Below the pieces are notes generated by a model that was given only the letters and a program-made list of their open reading frames with translations, did not search any database and had not been told where the DNA came from. A stretch of 64,000 nucleotides of DNA from Forficula auricularia. Taxonomy: Eukaryota; Arthropoda; Insecta; Dermaptera; Forficulidae. Both the position numbers and the translations under genes were made by a program. The DNA lies in the NCBI GenBank assembly GCA_024734495.1, contig JALMQS010000225.1, forward strand, positions 3,742,369-3,806,368, given 5' to 3'. Of this stretch, positions 53,750 through 64,000 are shown piece by piece (positions within the stretch are counted from its first letter, which is position 1; each line of letters begins with the position of its first letter).

Positions 53750-54015
53750 CAGTGAAGAAAATACAATATGACATTTCCCTCTCTCACCGGGAGCAACAAT
53801 ATTTCATTCTCAGCAGAATCTAGTACTTTTTTTCACTACCCCCTCAGCCTCGAAATTAATAGGAGCTCCCCCCCCCCAACCTAGGTGAAGTCGTAGGCAC
53901 GCCCTTGCTTATGCAATTTGTACTAGGTATTTATACAAAGCAAAGGTCTAGCATTAACAATATGATTTAAAACAACCAATCAAATTTGACCGATGATCTA
54001 GATCACCGTCTTAAA

Positions 54016-54749
54016 CTAGGCTGGGCCCTTGGGCACACAAGAATTTGGGGCCCTTTTGGAAAGTAAAAAAGCGAATTAAAACTAACATTTTTTACTAAGT
54101 ATGACCATTTATTATAGGTAATCAAATATATTATAGTATGATATAATATGTCATCAATGATATTAGAATGCTGCTAGTTTTTTGGTTACGATTACGATAA
54201 CGGTTTCTTTCGGGTTTCTGTTGAGCAAAATCTTCTATTATAACCTTAAAGTCAATTTTTTGAAGGATATCACTTTCTATGCACATAATTGAAAAATTAC
54301 TCAGTCGTTCTTGTAACATTGTTGTTCTCTTAAGCTGCGAAAATGACCGCTCTCCGCTACAATTGGTAACCATTAGGAAAAGGAATATTCTTGTAGCGAT
54401 TTCTACGTTTGGAAAAGTTTCTTCCAATTTATCTGATTTTATTAGGTTATTTAAGGTTGAGATTGCTTTGCTATGTTTTTTAAATTTGGTAAATGAAACA
54501 TCTGTTTTGAGCTCATCTGCATTAATATCTTCATGATAAAATTCTGCAAATTCTTTGCATTTTTTGGTCAACTCACCAGATTCGATTTTTGTTAACTGAC
54601 AAAGAAAACTAAATCGACTATCAATTTCTTGGTATGCTGCCGAACGTTTTTTTAAATGTGTATTTAATGTGTCAAGTGTAATGTGCACGACTAAAATGTT
54701 TTAAGAATAAATGTGTGAGAGAAATTGTCTGTCCTTAGGGCCCCCCTGA
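54016..54749 (-). mobile_element. hAT element remnant (ZMYM1-like type)
   Basis: Ends with gggccctt...aagggccc character (left taggctgggcccttggg, right complement caggggggccctaagg) surround the transposase C-terminus on the minus strand. An 8-bp TSD was not found. It marks the right boundary of duplicate B. Confidence 0.6.
54131..54688 (-). pseudogene. hAT transposase C-terminus (dimerisation domain)
   Basis: 185 residues. The C-terminal hAT dimerisation region is clear: EIATRIFLFLMVTNCSGERS, FSQLKRTTMLQERLSNFSIM and IDFKVIIEDFAQQKPER. The glutamate in the last part of the RNase H-like fold (CSGERSFS) is present; the DDE aspartates and the finger domains are missing. The type is the one often annotated as zinc finger MYM-type protein 1-like. 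A truncated, inactive copy. Confidence 0.8.
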
Positions 54750-54765
54750 GAATGTTACGGGTTCT

Positions 54766-56399
54766 GTGAATGTAAAAATTTCACCTATTAATAATAACTT
54801 TCTAGCAATAGATTGTCCCTCTTTCACTGTTGAGAAGATTTGTGACACTTTGGAAAGATTTCAATTCAATATAAACGAATTTTCTCATCTCAAAAATTTG
54901 CAGTTAGCCGACCCTGAATTTCACTGTGGGGGTCCGGTAGATATGCTATTGGGCTCAAAAACTGTAGCTCAAATATTAAGGGGAGGTGTTAAGAGAGGGA
55001 GTGAAAATGCACCCGTTGCTATTGAAAGTGTATTGGGATGGATTTTGTTAGGAAATTGTCCTTCAGAGTTGAAAGAGCAGGCTACCGGTCAGGTAAAATC
55101 CTATCTTACTTTGGAGTATTTATCAAAAAAATTGTGGAGTTTAGATAACCCCACTGAGATTGATCCGGTTAAGTTTGATCAATGTGAGAAACATTTTTGG
55201 AAAATTATTTTCGAGTGCCTTCTGGAAAGTTTTCTGTAGCCCTACCATTTAAAAATCCTCATTTAAATTTGGGAGAATCGAAACAAGGTGCTTAGCAAAC
55301 GTTTTTTCTCTCTGAGAAAAAATTTGAAACTAAGTTGGAATTTAAAATTCAATATTCATAATTGTATTAGTGATCTTTTTAAATTAGATTTTGCAGAAAT
55401 AGTGTCTAATCCCTCTATTAATAATAAATGTTTTTATTTACCTCATCATGCGGTTATTCGTGAACAAAGCTTATCCACAAAAATGCGGATAGTTTTTGAC
55501 GGTTCAGCAAAAACCGGATCACAGTAATACATTAGGTTTAATTTGGAATACCAAATTTGATAGTTTTCAAATTTCTTACACTAATAATAAAAATGTTCGT
55601 TTTAACAAAGAGAAAACTTTTAAGTGAGTTAGCTCAAACATTTGATCCATTAGGTTTTATGAGTCCTGTTTTAATTAAATTTAAAATCATTTTTCAGCAA
55701 TTATGTAAACAAAAGTTAGAATGGGACCAGCCTGTTAGCGACAGGGTTAATTTGATTTGGTCGGAATATCAGGAAGACTTAAAATTATTGAAAGGTTTTT
55801 ATATTCCCCGATTTATAGGAGCTGTAAAGCCTGAAGAGGAATTTTTTCTTTTAGGCTATTGTGATGCTAGCGAACTGGCTTATTCAGCAGTCATTTATTT
55901 AGTAAGGGGAATTTTTCAGAAAACCTTGCAAGTTAGTCAAGGTTGGTTGGTGGGTTCGCGAACTAGAGTCGCCCCCTTAAAAACTGTCAGTCTTCCTCGA
56001 TTAGAATTAGCTGGAGCATTAGTTCTCAGCGAATTTTTACATTTTATAAAACCATCTATTTTGATTCCTTTAAAAGGAATAATTTGTTTAACTGATTCGA
56101 TGATAACTTTAAGTTGGATACAGTCAGAGCCTTATCGATGGCAAACTTTTGTCGCTTATAGAGTTTTAGCAATTATGTTGAGATGGCTGGCGAAAGTTAG
56201 AAAAAGAAACCTTTCGAAAAATTTTGGCCAGCCACTGAACGAGGTAGAATTAAAAAAGGCTCACTTGAGATGTATACAATTGTCTCAACTAGAGTCTTTT
56301 CCCCGTCAAATTAAAGAGTTAGAGAAAAATAAGGAGGTTAAATGGCCAAATGTGATTTTTAATAAAAATCTATTACATGTATTTCATATACAATTTTAA
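54766..56399 (+). pseudogene. BEL/Pao retrotransposon pol, mosaic of deletions
   Basis: The protease end (54766-55220) has LADPEFHCGGPVDMLLGSKT and VLGWILLGN. After a frameshift the RT start (to 55527) has YLPHHAVIREQSLSTKMRIV and FDGSAKT. The RT palm with its catalytic box is deleted; coding resumes near 55535 with TLGLIWN, then TKRKLLSELAQTFDPLGFMS. RNase H follows (YCDASELAYSAVIYL, LPRLELAGALVLSE, LTDSMITLSWI). Another deletion joins this to a later segment (KKAHLRCIQLSQLESFPRQI) just before integrase, which is absent. Inactive. Confidence 0.85.
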
Positions 56400-57412
56400 A
56401 ATTTATTTCTTTTCAATTCTTTGTCAAGTTACCCTTTGAAAAAATAAAAAGTACTATAATATAATACTGAAATTATGTATATGTATGTTAATTCATTTGA
56501 AAAACTAAGTTAAAAATAAAAGGAACTTTCATTTACCAAATATTATAAATTCCAATTAAAAATTATTCGATTCTATTTATAAAATTATGTTCGATATATA
56601 GATATATTATTTTTAAATTTATATAATTAAAGAAAAATAAATTTATATATCAAAGATCATTCACATGAATCTATTTGATATTAAAATAAAAAAAAATTAT
56701 AGATTACAACATTTTGATTTTTTTGATATTAAAAAACAAAAATGATAGAAAGAGAATTTATATCAAAATTTAGATTTTTTGAAAGAGGGTGAATTTTCAC
56801 CCTCAGGGAGCTGACAATTTGTCAGCACGTGGCTGGCGCCCACGGGGTCCCTAGCTGGGTCTGACATTTCTTCCCATTTCTCATGTCAGACTCCCTCTTC
56901 TCTTTTCTCTTTAAAAATTATTTACTTATATTAAATTTGAGTTAAAATAGATATTATATATAAATAATAATAAATTTTAGTTTTGTTTGAAATTATTAAA
57001 TTTTGATTTTTTGGCATTTAGAGCTTTTTAAAAGGTATGCTTTAGTTTCGTTGAAAGGTTTTTCAAAATTTAGATTTTTATTTTTTTTGAAATGAAGAGC
57101 CATTACACAAATAGCTCTTTTACCAATTGAGTAGCCTGTAATTTCCAACCTGGGATAATAATTCTAATTAATTAAGGTTTTATTTTAACCATTATTAAGT
57201 TTTATTTATTTATAAATAATAATAATATTTTTTATTAAGAGTGTGAATTTTCACTATGTTAATTCACTTTGAGTTGGTTTGAAATCTCTTTGCTCATCGG
57301 AGCGAGGTTTGAGGGAGATTTACGCCCTCCTTCACACCTTTTCCTGTATGCATGAAGAGATTAATTATTTATTGGGCCCATAAGGGTTTCTTAAAAAAAA
57401 GGTTCCCCTTTT
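56400..57412. other. AT-rich sequence between BEL/Pao remnant and LTR array
   Basis: No ORF. A short palindrome surrounds 56788-56804 (gggtgaattttcaccc), and a GC-richer patch at 56810-56890 contains ctgacaatttgtcag. Near 57105-57155 the minus strand has a tRNA-half-like word but no full cloverleaf. Confidence 0.45.
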
Positions 57413-60400
57413 TTTGGGTTGGCCATGAATTGGTGGGAACTTAAAACTAATTTGGGGTCAATCTAGCGAAAGACTCGCAGGTAAACCCCTAGCGAGTCTT
57501 TGGGGGAATTATGTATAAATTAGAATTGATAGATTGACGAGTGATGCCATCTAGGGATTGTTTGAGTGGACTGGCCGGGAGCTGCTGCTCGCTGAGCCAG
57601 CTGACTAGCCAGCCAGTCTTAGTTGATTCATTGATGATTGATGTTGAAATGAGCTGTTGAGTTAGGTTGAAATTAGTTTTGATGGGTGACTGCGTTAGCA
57701 GATTGAATTGAGTTGAGATTCTCGCTTCTGGTCTCTTAGTTGAAAGTTGAATGTTTTTTATAACTGCACCAGCAGATTTTTTTGATTATATTTGAATTGA
57801 GTTTAGAAGGAGAATCGTAAATTGAATATTGAATTGAAGTTTGTAATTGAAAGTGGAGAAATTTGAAATAGTGAATTGATTAAGGATCACCCTTAACCTT
57901 TAAATTGAACTTGGAGAAATAACCAAACTTGAATCATCCCATATCTCATCATCGGATAAAAAACCAAAGTGAATCGAATTGCCACAAGAAGTCTGCATTC
58001 GCCACGCCATCACCATTGTATTATATTTCATTCGTATGTACAAAAACCATTATTTTTATCATTAAAACCATTGTTAATATCATATCAAAAAATCTTTGCT
58101 TTTATTTATTGAAGAAGGAGAAAATACACCTTCCTTTATCTTAATTAAAGAAATACAGTCCACACCATTATCCTCAGTTCATTATCATATGATCAGGGAA
58201 ATTTACACATTTATACATTATTTTTTGGGTTGGCCATGAATTGGTGGGAATTTAAAACTAATTTGGGGTCAATCTAGCAAAGACTCGCAGGTAAACCCCC
58301 TAGCGAGTCTTTGGGGGGGAATTATGTATAAATTTGAATTGATAGATTGACGAGTGATGCCATCTAAGGGAATAAAAGAGAAACTGGCTAGATCAGCTCT
58401 CGTTGGCAAGTTGCTAGCCAGCCAGTCTTAGTTGATTCATTGATGATAGATGTTGAAATGAGCAGTTGAAATGAGTAGTTGGAGTCTTAGTTGATTCATT
58501 GATGATTGATGTTGAAATGAGCTGTTGAGTTAGGTTGAAGTTAGTTTTGATGGGTGACTGCGTTAGCAGAATTGAATTGAGTTGAGATTCTCGCTTCTGG
58601 TCTCTTAGTTGAAAGTTGAATGTTTTTTATAACTGCACCAGCAGATTTTTTTGATTATATTTGAATTGAGTTTAGAAGGAGAATCGTAAATTGAATATTG
58701 AATTGAAGTTTGTAATTGAAAGTGGAGAAATTTGAAATAGTGAATTGATTAAGGATCACCCTTAACTTTTAAATTGAATTTGGAGAAATAACCAAACTTG
58801 AATCATCCCATATCATATCATCGGATAAAAAACCAAAGTGAATCGAATTGCCACAAGAAGTCTGCATTTTCGCCACGCCATCACCATTGTATTATATTTC
58901 ATTCGTATGTACAAAAACCATTATTTTTATCATTAAAACCATTGTTAATATCATATCAAAAAATCTTTGCTTTTATTTATTGAAGAAGGAGAAAATACAC
59001 CTTCCTTTATCTTAATTAAAGAAATACAGTCCACACCATTATCCTCAGTTCATTATCATATGATCAGGGAAATTTACACATTTATACATTATTTTTTGGG
59101 TTGGCCATGAATTGGTGGGAATTTAAAACTAATTTGGGGTCAATCTAGCAAAGACTCGCAGGTAAACCCCTAGCGAGTCTTTGGGGGGAATTATGTATAA
59201 ATTTGAATTGATAGATTGACGAGTGATGCCATCTAAGGGAATAAAAGAGAAACTGGCTAGATCAGCTCTCGTTGGCAAGTTGCTAGCCAGCCAGTCTTAG
59301 TTGATTCATTGATGATAGATGTTGAAATGAGCAGTTGAAATGAGTAGTTGGAGTCTTAGTTGATTCATTGATGATTGATGTTGAAATGAGCTGTTGAGTT
59401 AGGTTGAAGTTAGTTTTGATGGGTGACTGCGTTAGCAGATTGAATTGAGTTGAGATTCTCGCTTCTGGTCTCTTAGTTGAAAGTTGAATGTTTTTTATAA
59501 CTGCACCAGCAGATTTTTTTTGATTATATTTGAATTGAGTTTAGAAGGAGAATCGTAAATTGAATATTGAATTGAAGTTTGTAATTGAAAATGGAGAAAT
59601 TTGAAATAGTGAATTGATTAAGGATCACCCTTAACTTTTAAATTGAATTTGGAGAAATAACCAAACTTGAATCATCCCATATCATATCATCGGATAAAAA
59701 ACCAAAGTGAATCGAATTGCCACAAGAAGTCTGCATTTTCGCCACGCCATCACCATTGTATTATATTTCATTCGTATGTACAAAAACCATTATTTTTATC
59801 ATTAAAACCATTGTTAATATCATATCAAAAAAATCTTTGCTTTTATTTATTGAAGAAGGAGAAAATACACCTTCCTTTATCTTAATTAAAGAAATACAGT
59901 CCACACCATTATCCTCAGTTCATTATCATATGATCAGGGAAATTTACACATTTATACATTATTTTTTGGGTTGGCCATGAATTGGTGGGAATTTAAAACT
60001 AATTTTGGGGTCAATCTAGCAAAGACTCGCAGGTAAACCCCCTAGCGAGTCTTTGGGGAGAATTATGTATAAATTTGAATTGATAGATTGACGAGTGATG
60101 CCATCTAAGGGAATAAAAGAGAAACTGGCTAGATCAGCTCTCGTTGGCAAGTTGCTAGCCAGCCAGTCTTAGTTGATTCATTGATGATAGATGTTGAAAT
60201 GAGCAGTTGAAATGAGTAGTTGGAGTCTTAGTAGATTCATTGATGATTGATGTTGAAATGAGCTGTTGAGTTAGGTTGAAGTTAGTTTGGATGGGTGACT
60301 GCGTTAGCAGATTGAATTGAGTTGAGATTCTCGCTTCTGGTCTCTTAGATGAAAGTTGAATGTTTTTTATAACTGCATCAGCAGATTTTTTTTGATTATA

Positions 60401-60829
60401 TTTGAATTGAGTTTAGAAGGAGAATCGTAAATTAAATATTGAATTGAAGTTTGTAATTGAAAGTGAAGAAATTTGAAATAGTGAATTGATTAAGGATCAC
60501 CCTTAACTTTTAAATTGAATTTGGAGAAATAACCAAACTTGAATCATCCCATATCATATCATCGGATAAAAAACCAAAGTGAATCGAATTGCCACAAGAA
60601 GTCTGCATTTTCGCCACGCCATCACCATTGTATTATATTTCATTCGTATGTACAAAAACCATTATTTTTATCATTAAAACCATTGTTAATATCATATCAA
60701 AAAATCTTTGCTTTTATTTATTGAAGAAGGAGAAAATACACCTTCCTTTATCTTAATTAAAGAAATACAGTCCACACCATTATCCTCAGTTCATTATCAT
60801 ATGATCAGGGAAATTTACACATTTATACA
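57413..60829 (+). repeat. Tandem array of four LTRs with about 105-bp spacers
   Basis: Each LTR begins TGTATAAATT and ends ACACATTTATACA, with inverted ends TGTATAAA/TTTATACA: 57512-58217 (706 bp), 58325-59088 (764), 59194-59958 (765) and 60066-60829 (764). The three spacers (58218-58324, 59089-59193, 59959-60065) and the leader at 57413-57511 share one sequence: gggttggccatgaattggtg, a 10-bp-stem hairpin (aaagactcgc / gcgagtcttt), then a polypurine tract tttggggggaatta. LTRs 2-4 share an insertion near gagcagttgaaatgagtag that LTR 1 lacks. Likely parentage is the adjacent BEL/Pao element, but this is inference. Small ORFs in each unit are repeats of the same non-coding LTR. Confidence 0.85.
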
Positions 60830-60855
60830 TGTATAAATGTGTAAATTTCCCTGAT
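60830..60855. repeat. Inverted copy of the LTR 3' end
   Basis: These 26 bases are the exact reverse complement of the last 26 bases of the fourth LTR, forming a perfect palindrome centred on 60829/60830. Confidence 0.9.
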
Positions 60856-60859
60856 GTGG

Positions 60860-61226
60860 TTGCAGATATCATTGTTTACTTGGAAGGCCTTCAAAAAAGT
60901 TTTAAGAAGTATTTCTCTGAAGATTATTCAAAAGTGGACTGGATCAGAAACCTTTTTCGGGAACCTCACCAAATGAATTGGAACTAAAAGAAAGTTTTAT
61001 CGATCTTACAGAAGATAGTTCCATGAAAGATTATTTTAAAGAGAAATCTTTAATTAACTTCTGGATCGGATGTAAAACCGAGTACCCTTTGATCTTCCGG
61101 CAAGCTCTGCTATTTTTGATGCCATTTGTTACGAGTTACTTGTGTGAGAGTGGATTTTCTGAACTCTTGTACATAAAAAATAAACATAGAAGCAGAATAA
61201 GTGTTGAAGAGGACTTAAGAGACTAA
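60860..61226 (+). pseudogene. hAT transposase C-terminus (ZBED5/Charlie-like)
   Basis: The ORF at 60978-61226 ends in YPLIFRQALLFLMPFVTSYL, CESGFSELLYIKNKHRSRIS and VEEDLRD, the conserved hAT dimerisation end. Upstream, in shifting frames, are VDWIRN and LKESFIDLTEDSSMKDYF. Frameshifts lie near 60945-60980. The larger N-terminal part with the catalytic residues is not in the window; the LTR array takes its place. Confidence 0.75.
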
Positions 61227-61607
61227 TGTTGATATTTTAATCACAGGCAAATAACAACAAGTTTCGCACTAAAGACTATAAAAGTATATTTAGTATGATG
61301 ATTAAGTTTTTGCTGAGTTTGTACTAATTTTTGATTTGTATGTTTTTAGACCTATGGGTAATAAATAAAACTGTAAATTAATACCATTTTAATCTTTTTA
61401 TTTCTCCTTTATTATAAGCATGTTATAAATAAACAAATATCTAACCATTAAATATGAAGTTTTCTCAGGAATTTAATTTAAAAAGCCTTTGAACACTTTT
61501 AGAAGAGTAAATATTATACGTTTATTAAAATATTTAGACCTGGTGGTACGCCAAAATTTATCAAAAAGTCAAGTGGTACGTAGGTGCAAAAAGGTTGGGA
61601 ACCCCTG
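61227..61607 (+). mobile_element. hAT element 3' end
   Basis: The last bases, in complement, read CAGGGGTTCCCAACCTTTTT, a terminal repeat typical of Charlie-type hAT elements. The following cattagat would be the 8-bp TSD, but no left end was found upstream. Confidence 0.65.
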
Positions 61608-62181
61608 CATTAGATAATGCCCCTACATCTTTTGATCCTTCTACTTGGAAGTAGAAGTAGTTTTACACGATATTAAGTCGTGGTTCACCCTTCGGTTTTA
61701 CACTCATTCAAAAAAAAAAGATAATTTGGATAAAAAACCTTTTTTTCAAAACTCGGTCGCTCTTTAAAAATATTGACAATTTTATGTTTCGGAAATACTA
61801 AACGATTTGAGCTAAAAATTTGAAACTTGATTAATATAATATGATTTCTGTTTTTCATTTTTTTTTTTTTTTTTTAAGAGAAACTCTCTTAGGAAAATGA
61901 CATACAATTGTCATTTCATATTATTTGTATGCAGACTTGGCCAAGAATAAATCGAAAGATGTCAAGTTAGTATAAGAAAATCCACTTGAGAAATTCTAGA
62001 CATGGTGTGTTCGTAATCCGCAAAAAAGAAAGATAAGAAATAAGAACTGAAAATATTTTCAATTTATTGAAGTGGCAAAACTTAGACATAAGCCTTTCTA
62101 TATATGTGGTGCAGAAAAAATCGAGCCATCAAACTTTATTAAATATAATATTATTTTTAACTCTTAAACTATATATATTCA
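61608..62181. other. AT-rich sequence without a recognised feature
   Basis: A T run (61857-61876) and short AT-rich repeats only; no gene or element end is seen. Confidence 0.5.
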
Positions 62182-62700
62182 TTCTTTAATGATGGAATTT
62201 TTTTGAGGTCTTTTGGACAGGGTTGTTTACCTGGTGGATGGTAATATAGGATTTTAGCATGAACATTTTTTTCAAACTTGAATGTATAATGATGTGTTTG
62301 TTGTACAACTGTACCATTAATTTGATAAGGTAAGATGGGAGCATTCTCCTCTATATATTCATTCTTTTAATAACCGAGAAATGTGCAATAATTGTTTGTA
62401 TGAGCGAGGATATTTGATTTGAAAAATGTAACAAAAAAAATGTTGAAATTTTTATTATACCAACAAAATCACAAAATCAGCTATAATTTGTCTCAAGGTG
62501 TAAAACTAACTCAGTTCTTGTACGCAGGTTGCTGAGGAAGGCCTATCATATGAGCCAGAAACAACTTAAGTGTTGTACAACAAATACATCATTATACATT
62601 AAAGTTTGAAAAAAATTTCATGCTAAAATCCTATATTACCATCCACCAGGTAAACAACCATGTCCAAAAGACCTCAAAAAAATTCCATCATTAAAGTATA
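62182..62700. repeat. Long inverted repeat with hammerhead-like loop sequence
   Basis: Arms at about 62185-62320 and 62555-62700 are near-complementary (aaaattccatcatt, ggtaatataggatttta and ttgtacaac pair with partners). Near the right arm (62531-62560) the plus strand reads CUGAGGA, a GGC/GCC stem and AGAAACAAC. This resembles the PLE terminal repeats but no stem III/cleavage arrangement is convincing. 62701-63094 holds nothing recognised. Confidence 0.6.
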
Positions 62701-63094
62701 CATTTCTGGACACACTGGCATATTATCAAGATGATCGCCATCTAAGTGCCCAAAACTTAACTAATATATTCAATTGTTGATAGTTTTTGAATTTTATAAA
62801 AAAAAAAATAAGTAAAATTAAATTAAAAGATACAATTACAAATTATAATACTTTCTCTCAATATCACTTTACATTTAAATAAAGTTTTAATAAAAGATCA
62901 AATTCAGTTTGAAATATCAATCAAATGAATAATTTTGAATTAAGCATCATTGATAGAAAGATAAAATATACAAAATAAATATTTCTCAAGTTCAAGCAGT
63001 TCAAATTGGGTGCCTAATTAATCAAGGGCTAAAGTCAACGACCAGTGGCAAGTGTACACTTGCAATAAGTGATAATTTCAATAATGTATTGTTA

Positions 63095-63404
63095 AATAAA
63101 TTTTTATATCAATGAGAATTGTTTTGACCGCGCTATTTGAAAAAGATATTTTATCACGAGACTACTGCGGATTATGCTATTAAAGTCTTGTGGAGTCTTA
63201 AGTCGGGACCAAGAGAAAAAAAGATGTGATCCACTTAGCTACAATCCAACGTGACGTTGGATTGTAGCTAAGTGGATCACATCTTTTTTCTCTCTTGGTC
63301 CAGACTTAAGACTCCACAAGACTTTAATAGCATAATCCGCAGTAGTCTCGTGATGGAATGTCTTTTTCAGATAGCGCGGTCAAAGCAATTCTCATTGATA
63401 TAAA
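63095..63404. repeat. Near-perfect 310-bp palindrome
   Basis: The two arms of about 155 bp meet at acgtgacgt near 63252. They are almost exact complements (for example gatgtgatccacttagctac and its partner), with a short mismatch zone near 63140 and 63355. One arm, diverged, recurs at about 29956-30100. No ORF. Such a sequence can extrude as a cruciform or yield a long hairpin RNA. Confidence 0.8.
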
Positions 63405-64000
63405 AATTTATTTAAGATCATTATTTCAAGTTAGAAATATATAAGTTCAAATATTATTTTCACTCAATATTTGACAAAAATTCCATACAGTTGATTCGTG
63501 ATCGAATCAAATGTAGAAAACATTCGGTTAATGTATTGTTACTTGTAAAATATTAAAAATCATTTACTATTTAATAAAGTTTTTACTCGATTTTTGGCAC
63601 CGCAGTGTTGGCCCAGTAAATAGGGGGTTTCAGCTTACATTAATTGCGGGAAAATGATTTTTTTCTAGGATCGTTTGGTGTGGGTATGACAAATCTAGGC
63701 TTGCGACCTCGAAAGTGTGGGGGACAACTTTTGGGGGACGAAAAACCTCGACATTTTTCAGTTTTTCGCTTATAACTCGAAAACAGTTCATATTTTGTAA
63801 ATAACCGTTCTATAGTAAATTAAAGAGACAAAATTTCGCGTCGAATAAAAAAAAATACTGCAAAATTCTTCAAGTAGTTTGATTTTTAATGGGGATCCAA
63901 ATAACAGCCCTCGGGATCACTTTTGAATATAGCAAAAACACGCAATTTTTTCGATTTTTCCCATTTTGACCATGAAGGAGCACGTTTTCGACAAAGACTA
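63405..64000. other. AT-rich sequence to the window end
   Basis: No gene is recognised. Words such as cttataactcgaaaac look like a dispersed repeat, but no boundary is visible before the window ends. Confidence 0.45.

Larger units (their letters stand above)
44488..54013. repeat. Segmental duplication, copy B
   Basis: Paralogous to 28222-34130. Copy B carries its own insertions: the Gypsy-2 element (45600-51787) and a terminal-repeat element (52748-53075), and it ends at a hAT element (from about 54016). Outside insertions the order of landmarks matches copy A (compare 51790-52560 with 28810-28960 plus 31791-32990, and 53285-54013 with 33360-34130). Confidence 0.8.

Noticed and set aside
57105..57155. 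tRNA gene on the minus strand
   Set aside because: A tRNA-like half (ctactcaattggtaa) is present, but no full cloverleaf or B box follows.
57929..60724. Repeated ORFs of 61-87 residues
   Set aside because: The same non-coding LTR segment read four times; frames differ between copies and end wherever an indel falls.

Overview
The window is a eukaryotic, AT-rich, repeat-dominated stretch, almost certainly from an arthropod and most likely an insect. The basis is the mobile-element mix (R1-clade, Jockey-type and CR1-like LINEs, BEL/Pao and Gypsy LTR elements, piggyBac, hAT, a Ginger-like integrase, Penelope-like elements), an Inr+DPE core promoter at a LINE 5' end, and one multi-exon C2H2 zinc-finger gene. 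The order cannot be fixed from the sequence. There is one 100-N assembly gap (20436-20535). I see no bacterial-type operon, CRISPR array, rRNA or credible tRNA gene.

Layout. 1-7380: foldback repeats and small DNA transposons, several with perfect target-site duplications (TSDs), plus a zinc-finger fragment cut by a TA-flanked element. 7390-14236: a nest, in which a hAT-type MITE contains a Ginger-like element (7616-14139); that in turn contains a 5'-truncated R1-clade LINE, a 719-bp MITE, and a Penelope-like element (PLE, 11980-13651) holding a second MITE copy. 15-17.4 kb is mostly featureless. 17.5-24.3 kb, minus strand: a CR1-like LINE split by a compact LINE that carries only a gag-type ORF (18258-20185), then the gap, then a Jockey-type LINE with ORF1 and ORF2. 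24.7-28.8 kb: further LINE fragments, one split by a PLE, and a 119-bp satellite. 28.2-34.1 kb and 44.5-54.0 kb are two copies of one duplicated segment, each with its own Gypsy insertion.

35.2-36.8 kb (minus): the only host-like gene, a zinc-finger gene with two visible exons of matching splice phase and a frameshift in the last exon. 37.1-44.3 kb: a piggyBac-like element, with TTAA on both sides, lying inside a LINE and itself full of insertions. 45.6-51.8 kb: a very young Gypsy element with near-identical LTRs. 54-56.4 kb: hAT and BEL/Pao remnants. 57.5-60.8 kb: four tandem LTRs separated by about 105 bp. 60.9-61.6 kb: a hAT 3' end. 62-64 kb: long palindromes and AT-rich sequence.

The genes do not form a pathway; they are layers of insertion whose relative order can be read from TSDs and from reading frames that resume on either side. 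The most interesting signals are (1) the gag-only LINE, bounded by a 9-bp TSD and starting exactly on an Inr/DPE promoter, and (2) several independent hammerhead-ribozyme-like motifs (CUGANGA, stem II, GAAA) in PLE-type terminal repeats, some with a convincing stem I. All calls come from reading the sequence; no search, alignment or folding was run.
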